Positions 9,007 to 17,814 of a stretch of DNA of 64,000 nucleotides are shown one piece after another. Within the stretch, counting starts at the first letter, position 1, and each line of letters starts with the position of its first letter. Below the pieces are notes generated by a model that was given only the letters and a program-made list of their open reading frames with translations, searched no databases and had not been told where the DNA came from. The translations under genes were made by a program, and so were the position numbers. Source of the stretch: Dryocola clanedunensis subsp. sulfonylureivorans (lineage in GTDB: Bacteria; Pseudomonadota; Gammaproteobacteria; Enterobacterales; Enterobacteriaceae); the NCBI RefSeq assembly GCF_016756775.1, contig NZ_JAERMU010000004.1, forward strand, positions 1 through 64,000, in the 5' to 3' direction.

Positions 9007-10350
9007 ATGGCGAACACGGTTTCCCTCGAACAGTTTTTATCTTCCGTCCAGCAGCGCGACCCGCATCAACCCGAATTCTCCCAGGCCGTACGTGAAGTGA
9101 TGACGACGTTATGGCCCTTCCTGGAACAAAATCCACAGTATCGACGTTCAGCCCTGCTGGAGCGCCTTGTCGAACCGGAGCGCGTGATCCAGTTTCGCGT
9201 TGCCTGGGTGGACGACAGCAATCAGGTGCAGGTTAACCGCGCCTGGCGCGTGCAGTTCAGCTCGGCCATCGGGCCATTTAAGGGCGGCATGCGCTTCCAC
9301 CCGTCGGTTAACCTCTCCATCCTCAAGTTCCTGGGCTTTGAGCAGACCTTCAAAAATGCCCTCACCACCCTGCCGATGGGCGGCGGCAAAGGCGGCAGCG
9401 ACTTTAATCCGAAGGGGAAAAGCGAAGGCGAAATCATGCGCTTCTGTCAGGCGCTGATGACCGAGCTGTATCGTCACCTGGGGCCGGACACCGACGTTCC
9501 GGCAGGGGATATTGGCGTGGGCGGCCGCGAAGTGGGCTTTATGGCGGGCATGATGAAAAAGCTCTCCAACAATACCGCCTGCGTGTTTACCGGCAAGGGG
9601 CTGTCGTTTGGCGGCAGCCTGATCCGTCCGGAAGCCACCGGCTACGGCCTGATCTACTTCACAGATGCGATGCTGCAGCGCCACGGGCTGGGCTTTGAAG
9701 GCATGCGCGTGGCGGTGTCCGGCTCCGGTAACGTCGCGCAGTACGCTATTGAAAAGGCGATGTCGCTTGGCGCGCGGGTGATTACCGCTTCGGATTCAAA
9801 CGGTACCGTAGTGGACGAAGCGGGCTTCACCCCGGAAAAAATTGCCCGCCTGTGCGAAATCAAAGCCAGCCGCGACGGCCGCGTAGCGGACTATGCGCGT
9901 GAATTTGGCCTGACGTATCTGGAAGGCCAGCGGCCGTGGAGCGTACCGGTAGATATCGCCCTGCCGTGCGCCACCCAGAATGAGCTGGATGCAGAAGCCG
10001 CCCGCGTGCTGATTGCCAACGGCGTGAAGGCGGTAGCGGAAGGGGCCAATATGCCAACGACCATCGAAGCGACAGACCTGTTCCTGGAGGCCGGGGTGCT
10101 GTTCGCGCCGGGTAAAGCAGCAAACGCCGGTGGCGTGGCGACGTCGGGCCTGGAGATGGCGCAGAACGCCGCGCGCTACGGCTGGAAAGCAGAGAAAGTG
10201 GATATCCGCCTGCACCACATCATGCTGGATATTCATGAAGCCTGCGTAAACTACGGCGGCGAAGGCAGGCATACGCACTACGTGCGCGGAGCAAATATTG
10301 CCGGTTTCGTCAAAGTCGCCGATGCAATGCTTGGCCAGGGCGTTCTTTAA
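9007..10350 (+). CDS. gdhA: NADP-specific glutamate dehydrogenase
   Basis: GdhA aminates 2-oxoglutarate to L-glutamate with NADPH and ammonium in the cytoplasm. The 447-residue length is exactly that of the E. coli hexameric enzyme. LPMGGGKGGSDF carries the substrate-binding and catalytic lysines, PAGDIGVG precedes the catalytic Asp region, and VSGSGNVAQYA is the Rossmann dinucleotide motif. The ATG at 9007 follows an AAGGAG site, and a TATAGT -10-like box lies at 8946-8951. In E. coli this gene is elsewhere on the chromosome, so its place between entD and ybdL is a rearrangement or a lineage-specific location. Confidence 0.97.
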   Translation: MANTVSLEQFLSSVQQRDPHQPEFSQAVREVMTTLWPFLEQNPQYRRSALLERLVEPERVIQFRVAWVDDSNQVQVNRAWRVQFSSAIGPFKGGMRFHPSVNLSILKFLGFEQTFKNALTTLPMGGGKGGSDFNPKGKSEGEIMRFCQALMTELYRHLGPDTDVPAGDIGVGGREVGFMAGMMKKLSNNTACVFTGKGLSFGGSLIRPEATGYGLIYFTDAMLQRHGLGFEGMRVAVSGSGNVAQYAIEKAMSLGARVITASDSNGTVVDEAGFTPEKIARLCEIKASRDGRVADYAREFGLTYLEGQRPWSVPVDIALPCATQNELDAEAARVLIANGVKAVAEGANMPTTIEATDLFLEAGVLFAPGKAANAGGVATSGLEMAQNAARYGWKAEKVDIRLHHIMLDIHEACVNYGGEGRHTHYVRGANIAGFVKVADAMLGQGVL

Positions 10351-10356
10351 TATTTA

Positions 10357-10384
10357 ATGGCGCGCTGCTAATACAGCGCGCCAT
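10357..10384 (+). terminator. Terminator after gdhA
   Basis: A perfect 11-bp stem (10357-10367 with 10374-10384, 6-nt loop) seven bases after the gdhA stop codon, followed by an A/T-rich tail rather than a clean T-run. Confidence 0.7.
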
Positions 10385-10637
10385 AATAATTATTCTGCGA
10401 ATTAATTTATTCACCAATAAATAACAACCCGGCTTTAATTCTTTCATTAAATATGCGAAATAAATATACGATTAAACGCCCTTTCTAAACGTAGCATCAA
10501 CGCCAATCGGGAAACTCTTTTTTTGTTCGCTTAATAATCTTATTTTAAGACTTCTCTCGTAGGGTAAATCCCACACCTCGTTATTCTTATGCGCGGTCAT
10601 TATTTATTTAACCTGAATTATATTATCCGGAAAGACG

Positions 10638-11000
10638 ATGAAAAAGCTCACCCTGATTACGCTGGCAATTCTGCTGGCCGGCTGCAGTGCCCATAATTTA
10701 AACCCGCAGGCGCAGCGCGTCCGCGTCACGAATAACGAGCCGGGCAAAGAATGTAAGTTCCTCGGCGATATTACCGGCAGCCAGGGCAACTTCTTTACCG
10801 GCGGCTGGACGTCGAACAGCAATCTGGAAACGGGCGCGCGCAACGACCTGAAAAACCAGGCCGCAAATATGGGCGGCAACGTGGTGTCCATTATCACCCA
10901 GCGCGCAGGGCAGACGGGCGGCATGTACGACGGTTCGGGCAGCAGCGAGCAGACCAACGTGACGCTGACCGGCAACGTTTATCACTGCCCGGAGGCATAA
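10638..11000 (+). CDS. DUF4156 family lipoprotein
   Basis: A 120-residue putative lipoprotein. The signal peptide ends in a lipobox ILLAGC with the lipidated cysteine at residue 16, followed by Ser-Ala, which suggests outer-membrane sorting. The mature part resembles the small DUF4156 lipoproteins of enterobacteria (for example E. coli YjeI): a Cys-Lys-Phe-Leu-Gly segment near residue 39, an Asn-Asp-Leu-Lys-Asn helix in the middle, and a C-terminal Tyr-His-Cys, so a disulfide between the two mature cysteines is possible. The ATG follows GGAAAG. Function unknown; it stands alone between gdhA and ybdL. Confidence 0.85.
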   Translation: MKKLTLITLAILLAGCSAHNLNPQAQRVRVTNNEPGKECKFLGDITGSQGNFFTGGWTSNSNLETGARNDLKNQAANMGGNVVSIITQRAGQTGGMYDGSGSSEQTNVTLTGNVYHCPEA

Positions 11001-11052
11001 GGGTTTCTGCCCTCTCTCAGGGAGGATAAGCCGCGCTATAACCTTATAGTTT

Positions 11053-11068
11053 AGCCGTCTAAGCGTCT
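11053..11068 (+). promoter_or_regulatory. Probable MetJ operator (two met boxes) before ybdL
   Basis: Two adjacent octamers, AGCCGTCT and AAGCGTCT, match the tandem consensus AGACGTCT at 13 of 16 positions. They lie just upstream of a sigma-70-like promoter (TTGCCA at 11072-11077, 16-bp spacer, TATAGT at 11094-11099). The downstream gene encodes a methionine aminotransferase, which fits methionine repression. Confidence 0.6.
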
Positions 11069-11135
11069 TGATTGCCAAATCTTAACGTCATGCTATAGTC
11101 CCAGGCATTACCTGCATCACGTTAAGGTCGCTTAA

Positions 11136-12296
11136 ATGACTCAGAAGGCTTTGATTCCCGAGAGCAAACTCCCCGCTCTTGGTACCACCATTTTCACGCA
11201 AATGAGCGCGCTGGCCGCTCAGCACCAGGCGATAAACCTCTCCCAGGGCTTTCCTGACTTCGATGGCCCAGCGCTGTTGCAGGAGCGCCTCGCCTGGCAC
11301 GTTGCGAACGGTGCCAACCAGTACGCCCCGATGACGGGAGTACAAGCGCTGCGGGAGGCTGTTGCGGATAAAACCGTCGAGCTTTATGGCTACCGCCCTG
11401 ACGCAAACACGGATATTACCGTCACCGCCGGAGCGACGGAGGCGCTGTATGCAGCAATTACCGCCCTCGTCCGCCCCGGCGATGAGGTGATCTGCTTTGA
11501 CCCAAGCTATGACAGCTATGCCCCGGCGGTAGCGCTGTCCGGCGGCGTGGTGAAACGAATTGCCCTGCAACCGCCGCAGTTTCGCGTTGACTGGCAGGCG
11601 TTTACCGCCCTGCTTAGCCCGCGTACCCGCCTGGTGATCCTCAATACGCCCCACAATCCTTCCGCGACAGTCTGGCAGAAAAGCGATTTTGCCGCGCTCT
11701 GGCAGGCCATTGCACAACATGAAATCTATGTGCTGAGCGATGAAGTTTATGAGCACATCTGTTTTGCCGACGAGGGGCACGCCAGCGTGCTTGCCCATCC
11801 GCAGCTGCGCGAGCGGGCGGTAGCCGTCTCATCCTTTGGCAAGACGTTCCACATGACGGGCTGGAAGATAGGTTACAGCGTAGCCCCGGCGGCGCTGAGC
11901 GCGGAAATCCGCAAGGTGCATCAGTATCTGACCTTCGCCGTGAATACCCCCGCACAGCTCGCCATTGCCGATATGCTGCGCGCCCAGCCGGAGCACTACC
12001 GGGAACTGCCAGATTTTTACCGCACGCGGCGCGACCGGTTTATTCAGGCGCTGGCAAGCAGCCGCTTTGAGATCCTGCCGTGCGAAGGAACCTACTTCCT
12101 GCTGGCGGACTACAGCGCGATATCCGATCTGGACGACGTGAGTTTCTGTCAGTGGCTGACGAAAGAGGTGGGCGTGGCGGCAATCCCGCTGTCGGTGTTC
12201 TGCGCCGACACCTTCCCGCATAAATTGATTCGGCTTTGTTTTGCGAAGCAGGAGACGACGCTGGATGCGGCGGCGGAGAGATTATGTAAGCTTTAG
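11136..12296 (+). CDS. ybdL: Methionine aminotransferase (PLP-dependent)
   Basis: A fold-type I class I/II aminotransferase of the YbdL type, 386 residues, the same length as E. coli YbdL, which prefers methionine, phenylalanine and histidine with 2-oxo acids. Visible motifs: NQYAPMTG near residue 66, the TAGATEALY turn, NTPHNPS (substrate-binding Asn), SDEVYEH (Asp contacting the PLP nitrogen) and SSFGKT with the Schiff-base lysine. A likely MetJ operator lies upstream, which fits a role in methionine metabolism. In E. coli ybdL is also on the path towards ahpCF, so local synteny is partly kept. Confidence 0.95.
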   Translation: MTQKALIPESKLPALGTTIFTQMSALAAQHQAINLSQGFPDFDGPALLQERLAWHVANGANQYAPMTGVQALREAVADKTVELYGYRPDANTDITVTAGATEALYAAITALVRPGDEVICFDPSYDSYAPAVALSGGVVKRIALQPPQFRVDWQAFTALLSPRTRLVILNTPHNPSATVWQKSDFAALWQAIAQHEIYVLSDEVYEHICFADEGHASVLAHPQLRERAVAVSSFGKTFHMTGWKIGYSVAPAALSAEIRKVHQYLTFAVNTPAQLAIADMLRAQPEHYRELPDFYRTRRDRFIQALASSRFEILPCEGTYFLLADYSAISDLDDVSFCQWLTKEVGVAAIPLSVFCADTFPHKLIRLCFAKQETTLDAAAERLCKL

Positions 12297-12335
12297 CGGC
12301 GGATCGCGCTGAGCTATCTGCCTGGCATAGAAATG

Positions 12336-12363
12336 AAGAAGCGGCACTAAAGCCGCTTCTTTT
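12336..12363. terminator. Bidirectional terminator between ybdL and the DUF1120 gene
   Basis: A 10-bp stem (12336-12345 with 12352-12361, 6-nt loop) with TTTT on the plus side and a T-rich stretch on the minus side. It serves the convergent ybdL and DUF1120 genes. A near-copy of its core recurs at 13663-13679 and a shorter version at 13821-13842. Confidence 0.75.
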
Positions 12364-12367
12364 CATC

Positions 12368-13072
12368 TTACAGATACACGAGTTCAATCGTAGTCAGACC
12401 ATCAAGCTGAACTTCTTTTGTCAGATCGAGCTCTGATGCTTTGTTCAGATAGGCCTGAATTTCCATTGTTCCTGACAGCGTAGTAAATGAAACCGGAGTC
12501 GTTGTTCCAGTTGCACCCCAACTAATCAGACGATCGTATTTATCGCTGTAAAACTCCGCATTACCTGAGTTGAAGGTGTTATCCCCCTCGGCAGTACTTT
12601 TATAAAGAACGTCAACCGCATTGCCATCGGCCGTTACAGAGCCGTCCGTAAACTGAATGCCATAACCGCCAATGTCGTTTGCTGAACCATCAGTGCCCAG
12701 ACCAACGATTGGAGTAAGATGATTAGAGAACAGATCAACAGGTGCATAACCTGAATTCATTGGTCCGGTTTCAGTAACCCCGGCGGATGTACCAGGGCGT
12801 CCATTGACGGCGTGGATAGCCAACTTCGCAGGCGCATCACAGGTAATGGTAAGATTCATCGACTTCAATGAAAGTACAGTATAGTCATCAGCCGCCAGGG
12901 TATTTGCTGGAATAGTGCCATAATCAACCGTACCGCCGCCGCCAAGCGTTGGCGCACAGGCTGCCGGAGAAATGGTACCGATGACTTTTACATCCACACT
13001 ATCTGCGGCAAAAGCTGAAGCAGTTGCCGCCATCATTGCCAGAGCGCAGAGCGTTTTTTTCATGTTTTTCAT
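12368..13072 (-). CDS. DUF1120 family secreted protein, copy 1
   Basis: A 234-residue exported protein of the DUF1120 family, whose members (such as E. coli GltF) look like fimbrial subunits but have no settled function. The Sec signal peptide ends at ASAFA|ADS. The mature part starts with a VKVIGTISPAACAP segment, and a second cysteine in ITCDAP probably forms the disulfide seen in pilin-like folds. No chaperone or usher gene is nearby. I use the ATG at 13072 because the upstream in-frame ATG at 13087 lies inside the ribosome binding site; the same leader precedes copy 2. It ends with the same 20 or so residues as copy 2, pointing to tandem duplication. Confidence 0.85.
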   Translation of the reverse strand: MKNMKKTLCALAMMAATASAFAADSVDVKVIGTISPAACAPTLGGGGTVDYGTIPANTLAADDYTVLSLKSMNLTITCDAPAKLAIHAVNGRPGTSAGVTETGPMNSGYAPVDLFSNHLTPIVGLGTDGSANDIGGYGIQFTDGSVTADGNAVDVLYKSTAEGDNTFNSGNAEFYSDKYDRLISWGATGTTTPVSFTTLSGTMEIQAYLNKASELDLTKEVQLDGLTTIELVYL

Positions 13073-13850
13073 AACAGACAATTCCATTTTGTTAAATAAT
13101 AAAGATTCATCTCAAAATATTCAGCTATGAACATCAGGACTTTCTTACATTCACATTTATCGATAATGATAAAAGGATGATGTAGACAAACTCTGTTTTC
13201 AGAAGGGAGTTTTTTACAAAATAATGACGATTAAATCTGAATGAGACAGAGCCTGAATGAGAAACAGGATAACAGGTTTAGCTGCCCCTCTGTCATCAGG
13301 TTTACAGCAAGAAAAAACAGAAGAAACCACTATACCGCAACCATAAAATCAATATAACCATTCAAAAAAAAGCAAAAAACTAACAAAACATGCTAATGCT
13401 GTAAAATAACACATCTGAAACCGGGTAAAAAAAACAATCAATACATCCAACTTCTTTATCCACAAAAAAAGCATTTTTAACTATTTTCATACTGGATCGT
13501 GATTTATTTTAGATATACTAACTAAATTATTAACATACAGTAAATAGCCAATTGAATACGGGAGGGGGAATTTTTGTAATGTTTAGAATAAAAACGGTTC
13601 AGTTATTCACTCTACAAATACAAACTCCTGTATAGGCGCTGGTCTTTATTCAGGTAAAAAACAGCGGCGCTAAAGCTGCCTGAGATTGCTGACAAAGAAG
13701 GAAAAATCTTGTTTTTTCCTTCTTTGTGGGAAGCACGCGAAAATCAATGAATTGATTTTCCTTGTTATTGTTCGGTGAGACCATTGCGAAATGCATCCGC
13801 TTCAGGTTTGTCATCAGTCTGAAGCGGCACGAAAGCCGCTTCTTGTCATT
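13073..13850. other. AT-rich spacer between the two DUF1120 genes
   Basis: No convincing gene. It contains the leader of copy 1; an ACTGGATCG element at 13491 shared with the region before copy 2; an 18-codon plus-strand frame at 13579-13635 after a GGGAGGGGG stretch; a terminator-like core at 13663-13679 matching the one after copy 1; a 14-bp hairpin at 13693-13726; and the copy 2 stem-loop at 13821-13842. The base composition suggests H-NS-bound, horizontally acquired DNA. Confidence 0.55.
13693..13726. other. Perfect 14-bp hairpin in the DUF1120 spacer
   Basis: The arms CAAAGAAGGAAAAA (13693-13706) and its complement (13713-13726) flank a 6-nt loop. No gene ends next to it. It may be the terminator of a lost gene or a structured element of the leader region. 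Confidence 0.5.
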
Positions 13851-14561
13851 TTAAAGATAGACGATTTCGATCGTAGTCAGGCCATCAAGCTGGACTTCTT
13901 TTGTCAGATCAAGTTCAGAAGCTTTGTTCAGATAGGCCTGCACATTAAGTGTGCCAGCCATGGTTGTGAAGGCAACCGGGGTCAGCGTACCCGGCGCTGC
14001 CCAGGTAAACAAGGAGTCATTGTTCGGATCATATAATGGATAATCAACATCTTCCATCGTATAACGAGAACGATCGCTCATGTCTGTCAGAATCAAATCG
14101 ACAGCGTTGCCATCAACCTTCAATGAGCTTTCAACAATACCTATTCCATAGCCCCCAATATCGGATGTTCCATCAGCACCAAGCCCGACGACAGGATACT
14201 GACCAGCAGGGATATCTAAAAGAGCGACAGGTGCCAGAGCCGAAGACATTGGCCCACCTTCAGCTGCACCCGCGGTTGTTCCGGGACGGCCATTGAGTAC
14301 ATGAATACCTACTTTCGCCGGTGCGTCACAGGTAATTGACAGTGAGACCGTTTTAACAGCCAGCGTAGTGTAGTCATCTGCCGCCAGAGCGTTCGCTTTA
14401 ATCGTGCCATAATCAACCGTACCACCGCCGCCAAGCGTTGGCGCACAGGCTGCCGGAGAAATGGTACCAATGACTTTTACATCCACGCTATCAGCGGCAT
14501 ACGCTGTAGCTGTAACGGCTATCAATCCCAGGGTACAGATCGTTTTCTTCATATTTTTCAT
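13851..14561 (-). CDS. DUF1120 family secreted protein, copy 2
   Basis: A 236-residue paralogue of the gene downstream. The signal peptide (cleavage after ATAYA) and the first about 50 mature residues are almost identical to copy 1, including the ACAP cysteine and the GGGGTVDYGTI segment; the middle third differs most, and the C-terminal stretch from NKASELDLT is again nearly the same. This looks like a duplicated surface or periplasmic protein with one variable region. Start chosen at 14561 because AAGGA lies upstream and the same MKNMKKT start is found in copy 1. Partner genes for export as a fimbria are absent. Function unknown. Confidence 0.85.
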   Translation of the reverse strand: MKNMKKTICTLGLIAVTATAYAADSVDVKVIGTISPAACAPTLGGGGTVDYGTIKANALAADDYTTLAVKTVSLSITCDAPAKVGIHVLNGRPGTTAGAAEGGPMSSALAPVALLDIPAGQYPVVGLGADGTSDIGGYGIGIVESSLKVDGNAVDLILTDMSDRSRYTMEDVDYPLYDPNNDSLFTWAAPGTLTPVAFTTMAGTLNVQAYLNKASELDLTKEVQLDGLTTIEIVYL

Positions 14562-15074
14562 AACGGATAATTCCTTTTTGTTAAGTAATATAAAGCTATC
14601 AACATGATATTCAGCCATGAACATCCAGTACTTTCAGAAAAGCTATTATAAAACACCAATAATTCTAAAAAAAACCGCTATGTCCGACACCCACAGATAT
14701 AATTAAAAGCATTGATAAAGAAGAAACGAAAACCACAAATAATCATTCCGCAAGTGGTCTGAACAATTAAAAACGTAGCATCACTTCCCGCCCCCTACAA
14801 CCAGGTTCACAAGAGATGGAAAAACAGGATAAGCAGTCAGGGAATAGCTATTTCATCAACATTATTATGGGATAATAATGCAACTCACCAGGCATACAAT
14901 TCAGAAGGGAGCAAAAACGCGAACAATTTCTTTCAAAAAAAAACAATCACCATATTAATCTTTTTTTTCAGAAAATATGATTCATTTAACTAATCAAAAA
15001 ATTTTGACGACCTTTTATTTTTACATCTTTAATTCACTGACTGGATCGCTAACTTATTGTGTAAAATAGAATTA
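14562..15074. other. AT-rich upstream region of DUF1120 copy 2
   Basis: No gene seen. The region is strongly AT-rich and shares short blocks with the region before copy 1: the post-leader CATGAACATC, an AGGTTcACA...AAAAACAG block, and ACTGGATCG at 15040-15048. The duplication therefore covered the gene plus roughly 450 bp of upstream DNA. Confidence 0.5.
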
Positions 15075-15095
15075 ATGGGGGCAATATGCCCCCAT
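15075..15095 (-). terminator. Terminator after opgB
   Basis: A 9-bp stem with a 3-nt loop (ATGGGGGCA / TGCCCCCAT) just past the opgB stop, followed on the minus strand by a T-rich tail. Confidence 0.8.
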
Positions 15096-15102
15096 GCAAA
15101 TA

Positions 15103-17391
15103 TTAAGCCGTGGGCACTATTTTAATATCCTCCATGCCGATCCCCAGCTTACGCGGCTCATGGCCGAGAATATTGCCCTCGTTAGAGAGCTGCGGCTCCG
15201 GCGGGACGATTTCCAGCGTGGCGCTGCGTTCCGGGTTATCAAAGTGCAGCGTGGTAGTGCTCAGCTCCGCGCCGAGCGTCAGCGTTTGCTGCTGGTTACC
15301 CACTTTTACCGGCACCGGCTTGCCCACGTTCGGGCCGAAGGCTTTGGCGGTGATCACCAGATCGAACTTCTCCGGCAGCGGTTCGGCGTATTCGATTTTA
15401 ACCTCCGGCGCCAGGTTGGCGTTCGACCAGCGCCCCCAGGCTTCTGGCCGTGAGATCCCGCTGAACTGCTTAACGTTATCCGGGGCGCCCGGCACGCTAA
15501 AGATAAAGCTGTCTGCCTGGTAGCGAATAGCATTCTCATCCACTTTCAGCATCGCCACGCTCTGATTAAAGCGATCTTTATCAAGCTGCTCATCCACAAA
15601 CTTCACCGGCTGTTTATCCAGCTGCCCCTCAACAAAGTGAACCGTTGGTTTGCCGCCTAGCTGCCCCTGTGCGACACAAAGACCGGTAGAGAGCGCCAGC
15701 TTGGGTTCCCAAAGGCGCGCCATTTTGAAACAGCGGTCGACCCAGATAAATTTATCCTTTACCGAGAAATCCGCCAGCTGGTAACGCAACGGCGCGGAGT
15801 ATTCGCTTTCCGGCAGCGGCTCGATTTTGTCATCGGATACCCGCAGTAATAGCGGCATCTTGAAGTGCGCGTCAGAGTAGCTGAAGGTATTTTTCTTCTG
15901 ATCGATGGAGTATTCACTGATGGTTTTTGGGAAGTTCCATAAATCAATAATATCCGGCTTCCAGCCGAGGACTTTCTGTTTGATATTCAGGAACACCGAA
16001 GAGAGCGACTCCCCGGAGAGGCTGCTGCGCCCGAGGCCGAGATAGTTATCGCCGCCCAGAATATCCAGCACCGTCGCGCCGTTATCCATGGTGCTGCGTT
16101 TTACCGGGATCAGCTTCTGCTGCGGCTTATCGCCACGGATCACGAAGAACAGGTTATCCCGCTCGTGCTTATTGAGATACTTGTAAGCCGTGTTGTTCAT
16201 CGCCAGGTGGTCGGAGGAAACCACAATCACCGTGTTTTTAAAGTACGGCGAGGCCTTAATTTTTTCGATCAGCGCCGCAATATGCTCCTGGCTACAGGCC
16301 ACCGCGCTGAAGGACTGGTTAACCTTGCCGTCGAACTCATAGCTCCGGCGTTTACAGGTTTTAGAGATAAAGCCGTCCGGGTGGTGAGTATCTACCGTCA
16401 GCGTAAACAGCGAGAAACGCTTGTTCGACTTTGAAAGCTCGATGTATTTCTCAAAAACTTCATCCAGCACGGTATCGTCATAGTAGCCCCAGTTATTTTT
16501 ATAGCTCGGGTCCGCCACCATGCTTTTCAGCTCCTGGGCGCCGTACATATAGTCGAAGCCGTGGGACTGTAAAAACACATCCTTACCCGCGAAGCGCAGA
16601 TCCGCACCCTGCATAAAGTAGTTTTCGTATCCCGAGGCTTTGAGGATATCCCCCAGGCAGACGTTCTTCGGGAAGAAGCTCGACATAGACGCCGATGAGT
16701 TGCCTTCAAACGGCGCAAACAGCGGGATGCCACACTGGGAAGCGACCATCCCGGCGATGGTGTAGTCCGTGCCCGGCAGCTGCATGGTATGGCTGAAATC
16801 CAGCCCCGAATCTTTCAGGCTGGTTAACTCCGGGGCAAGATCGGGATAGAGCTCCGGCTGGAAATAGGTACGCTCAAGACTTTCCCCGTAGATATAGACC
16901 AGGTTCAGCTTAGGATTGTTGATTGAGCCGTGAGGGACTTTATAGTAAGTGGCAAAGTCTGAATCGCCCGTGCGGCTCTGCGATTTCACTAACTCCACGA
17001 CCTGACGAAACGCTGACGAGGCATCCACCGAAGCCAGCGCCAGCAGCAAGGCCAGCAGGCTGTAGCCAAAGTGGTGCGGATGGTTTTTACGGCGGCGCAA
17101 AATCCAGGTCAGCAGGCCGAATACCACCACCAGCCCAAACGCAACGCCCAGCCCAGGTAAGACATATTTGCCGATGCCCGCGCCCGTCAGGCTGCTGGTC
17201 AACGTATAGAGAACGGCGTCGTTGATCCCGTCCCCGGTAAAATAGTTACTGGCGACCAACGTCACGTTGAGAATGATGAAAAAAGTTAAAATCAGCAGAA
17301 TAGAGCTAAACCACCAGATATTTCTGCCGGCTTTTACGGCATACACAGCGATGGCTGCCACAAACAACGTAATTGAAAGCAATTCCGACAA
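15103..17391 (-). CDS. opgB: Phosphoglycerol transferase I (OpgB)
   Basis: OpgB moves phosphoglycerol from phosphatidylglycerol to osmoregulated periplasmic glucans; it is an inner-membrane protein with a periplasmic catalytic domain. Hydrophobic helices fill the first about 130 residues, followed by the LTA-synthase/sulfatase-type domain: [11 protein letters not shown] (Thr nucleophile region), [19 protein letters not shown] and [10 protein letters not shown] are the metal-site segments. The frame is open to 17601, but the TTG at 17391, seven bases after GAGG, gives 762 residues aligning with the E. coli start (763 aa), so I take TTG. The position beside ahpC, where E. coli has dsbG, is unusual. 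A second opgB elsewhere in the genome is possible. Confidence 0.92.
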   Translation of the reverse strand: MSELLSITLFVAAIAVYAVKAGRNIWWFSSILLILTFFIILNVTLVASNYFTGDGINDAVLYTLTSSLTGAGIGKYVLPGLGVAFGLVVVFGLLTWILRRRKNHPHHFGYSLLALLLALASVDASSAFRQVVELVKSQSRTGDSDFATYYKVPHGSINNPKLNLVYIYGESLERTYFQPELYPDLAPELTSLKDSGLDFSHTMQLPGTDYTIAGMVASQCGIPLFAPFEGNSSASMSSFFPKNVCLGDILKASGYENYFMQGADLRFAGKDVFLQSHGFDYMYGAQELKSMVADPSYKNNWGYYDDTVLDEVFEKYIELSKSNKRFSLFTLTVDTHHPDGFISKTCKRRSYEFDGKVNQSFSAVACSQEHIAALIEKIKASPYFKNTVIVVSSDHLAMNNTAYKYLNKHERDNLFFVIRGDKPQQKLIPVKRSTMDNGATVLDILGGDNYLGLGRSSLSGESLSSVFLNIKQKVLGWKPDIIDLWNFPKTISEYSIDQKKNTFSYSDAHFKMPLLLRVSDDKIEPLPESEYSAPLRYQLADFSVKDKFIWVDRCFKMARLWEPKLALSTGLCVAQGQLGGKPTVHFVEGQLDKQPVKFVDEQLDKDRFNQSVAMLKVDENAIRYQADSFIFSVPGAPDNVKQFSGISRPEAWGRWSNANLAPEVKIEYAEPLPEKFDLVITAKAFGPNVGKPVPVKVGNQQQTLTLGAELSTTTLHFDNPERSATLEIVPPEPQLSNEGNILGHEPRKLGIGMEDIKIVPTA

Positions 17392-17814
17392 CGCCTGTTC
17401 CTCAATAAAAATAGACGCACCGGGCGCCACGCTAGCCTCAGAGATTTTCTGAGCGCTCAATCTAGCCTTGAACACATAACGTTGCAATTTGTCTGTCATA
17501 AAACTGTGCTGCATTTCGGAATTGTTGAGTATTCCTGGATAATAGGAAAAATCTATTGCAGTCATCGTTACTACAATTGGCGCGGCGATTGACCCTTTCA
17601 CCGCTTCGGTGCTGTAATTCCCGCGCTGTTATGATTTTTTAAAGTGGAATTGTAACGCGCAACTTGAAGAGGCCACCCTGGCAACCGGGTGGCCTTTTTT
17701 CATGTCTGCGGTTTCGCTGTTAGGAAATACTTATTGATTCGATAAAACCTACCCATTAGAGACTATCGTCCGCCTTCGGTATCTTTCTCCCATCGCAAAA
17801 CGGAGGAAGTACAG
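17392..17814. other. opgB-ahpC intergenic region
   Basis: This region holds the opgB promoter area and the ahpC leader. It also carries a strong plus-strand terminator at 17671-17700 without a recognisable plus-strand gene before it. I see no OxyR site clear enough to mark, although the stretch about 17730-17770 before ahpC is where one would be expected. Confidence 0.5.
17671..17700 (+). terminator. Orphan Rho-independent terminator before ahpC
   Basis: An 8-bp GC-rich stem (GGCCACCC / GGGTGGCC, 8-nt loop) followed by six T residues on the plus strand. The nearest gene upstream, opgB, is on the opposite strand. It could end a small RNA starting in 17500-17650 or be left from a lost gene. 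Confidence 0.85.

Noticed and set aside
17392-17601. 70-residue N-terminal extension of OpgB
   Set aside because: It has no similarity to the family, and the TTG at 17391 has a proper Shine-Dalgarno and restores the known length.
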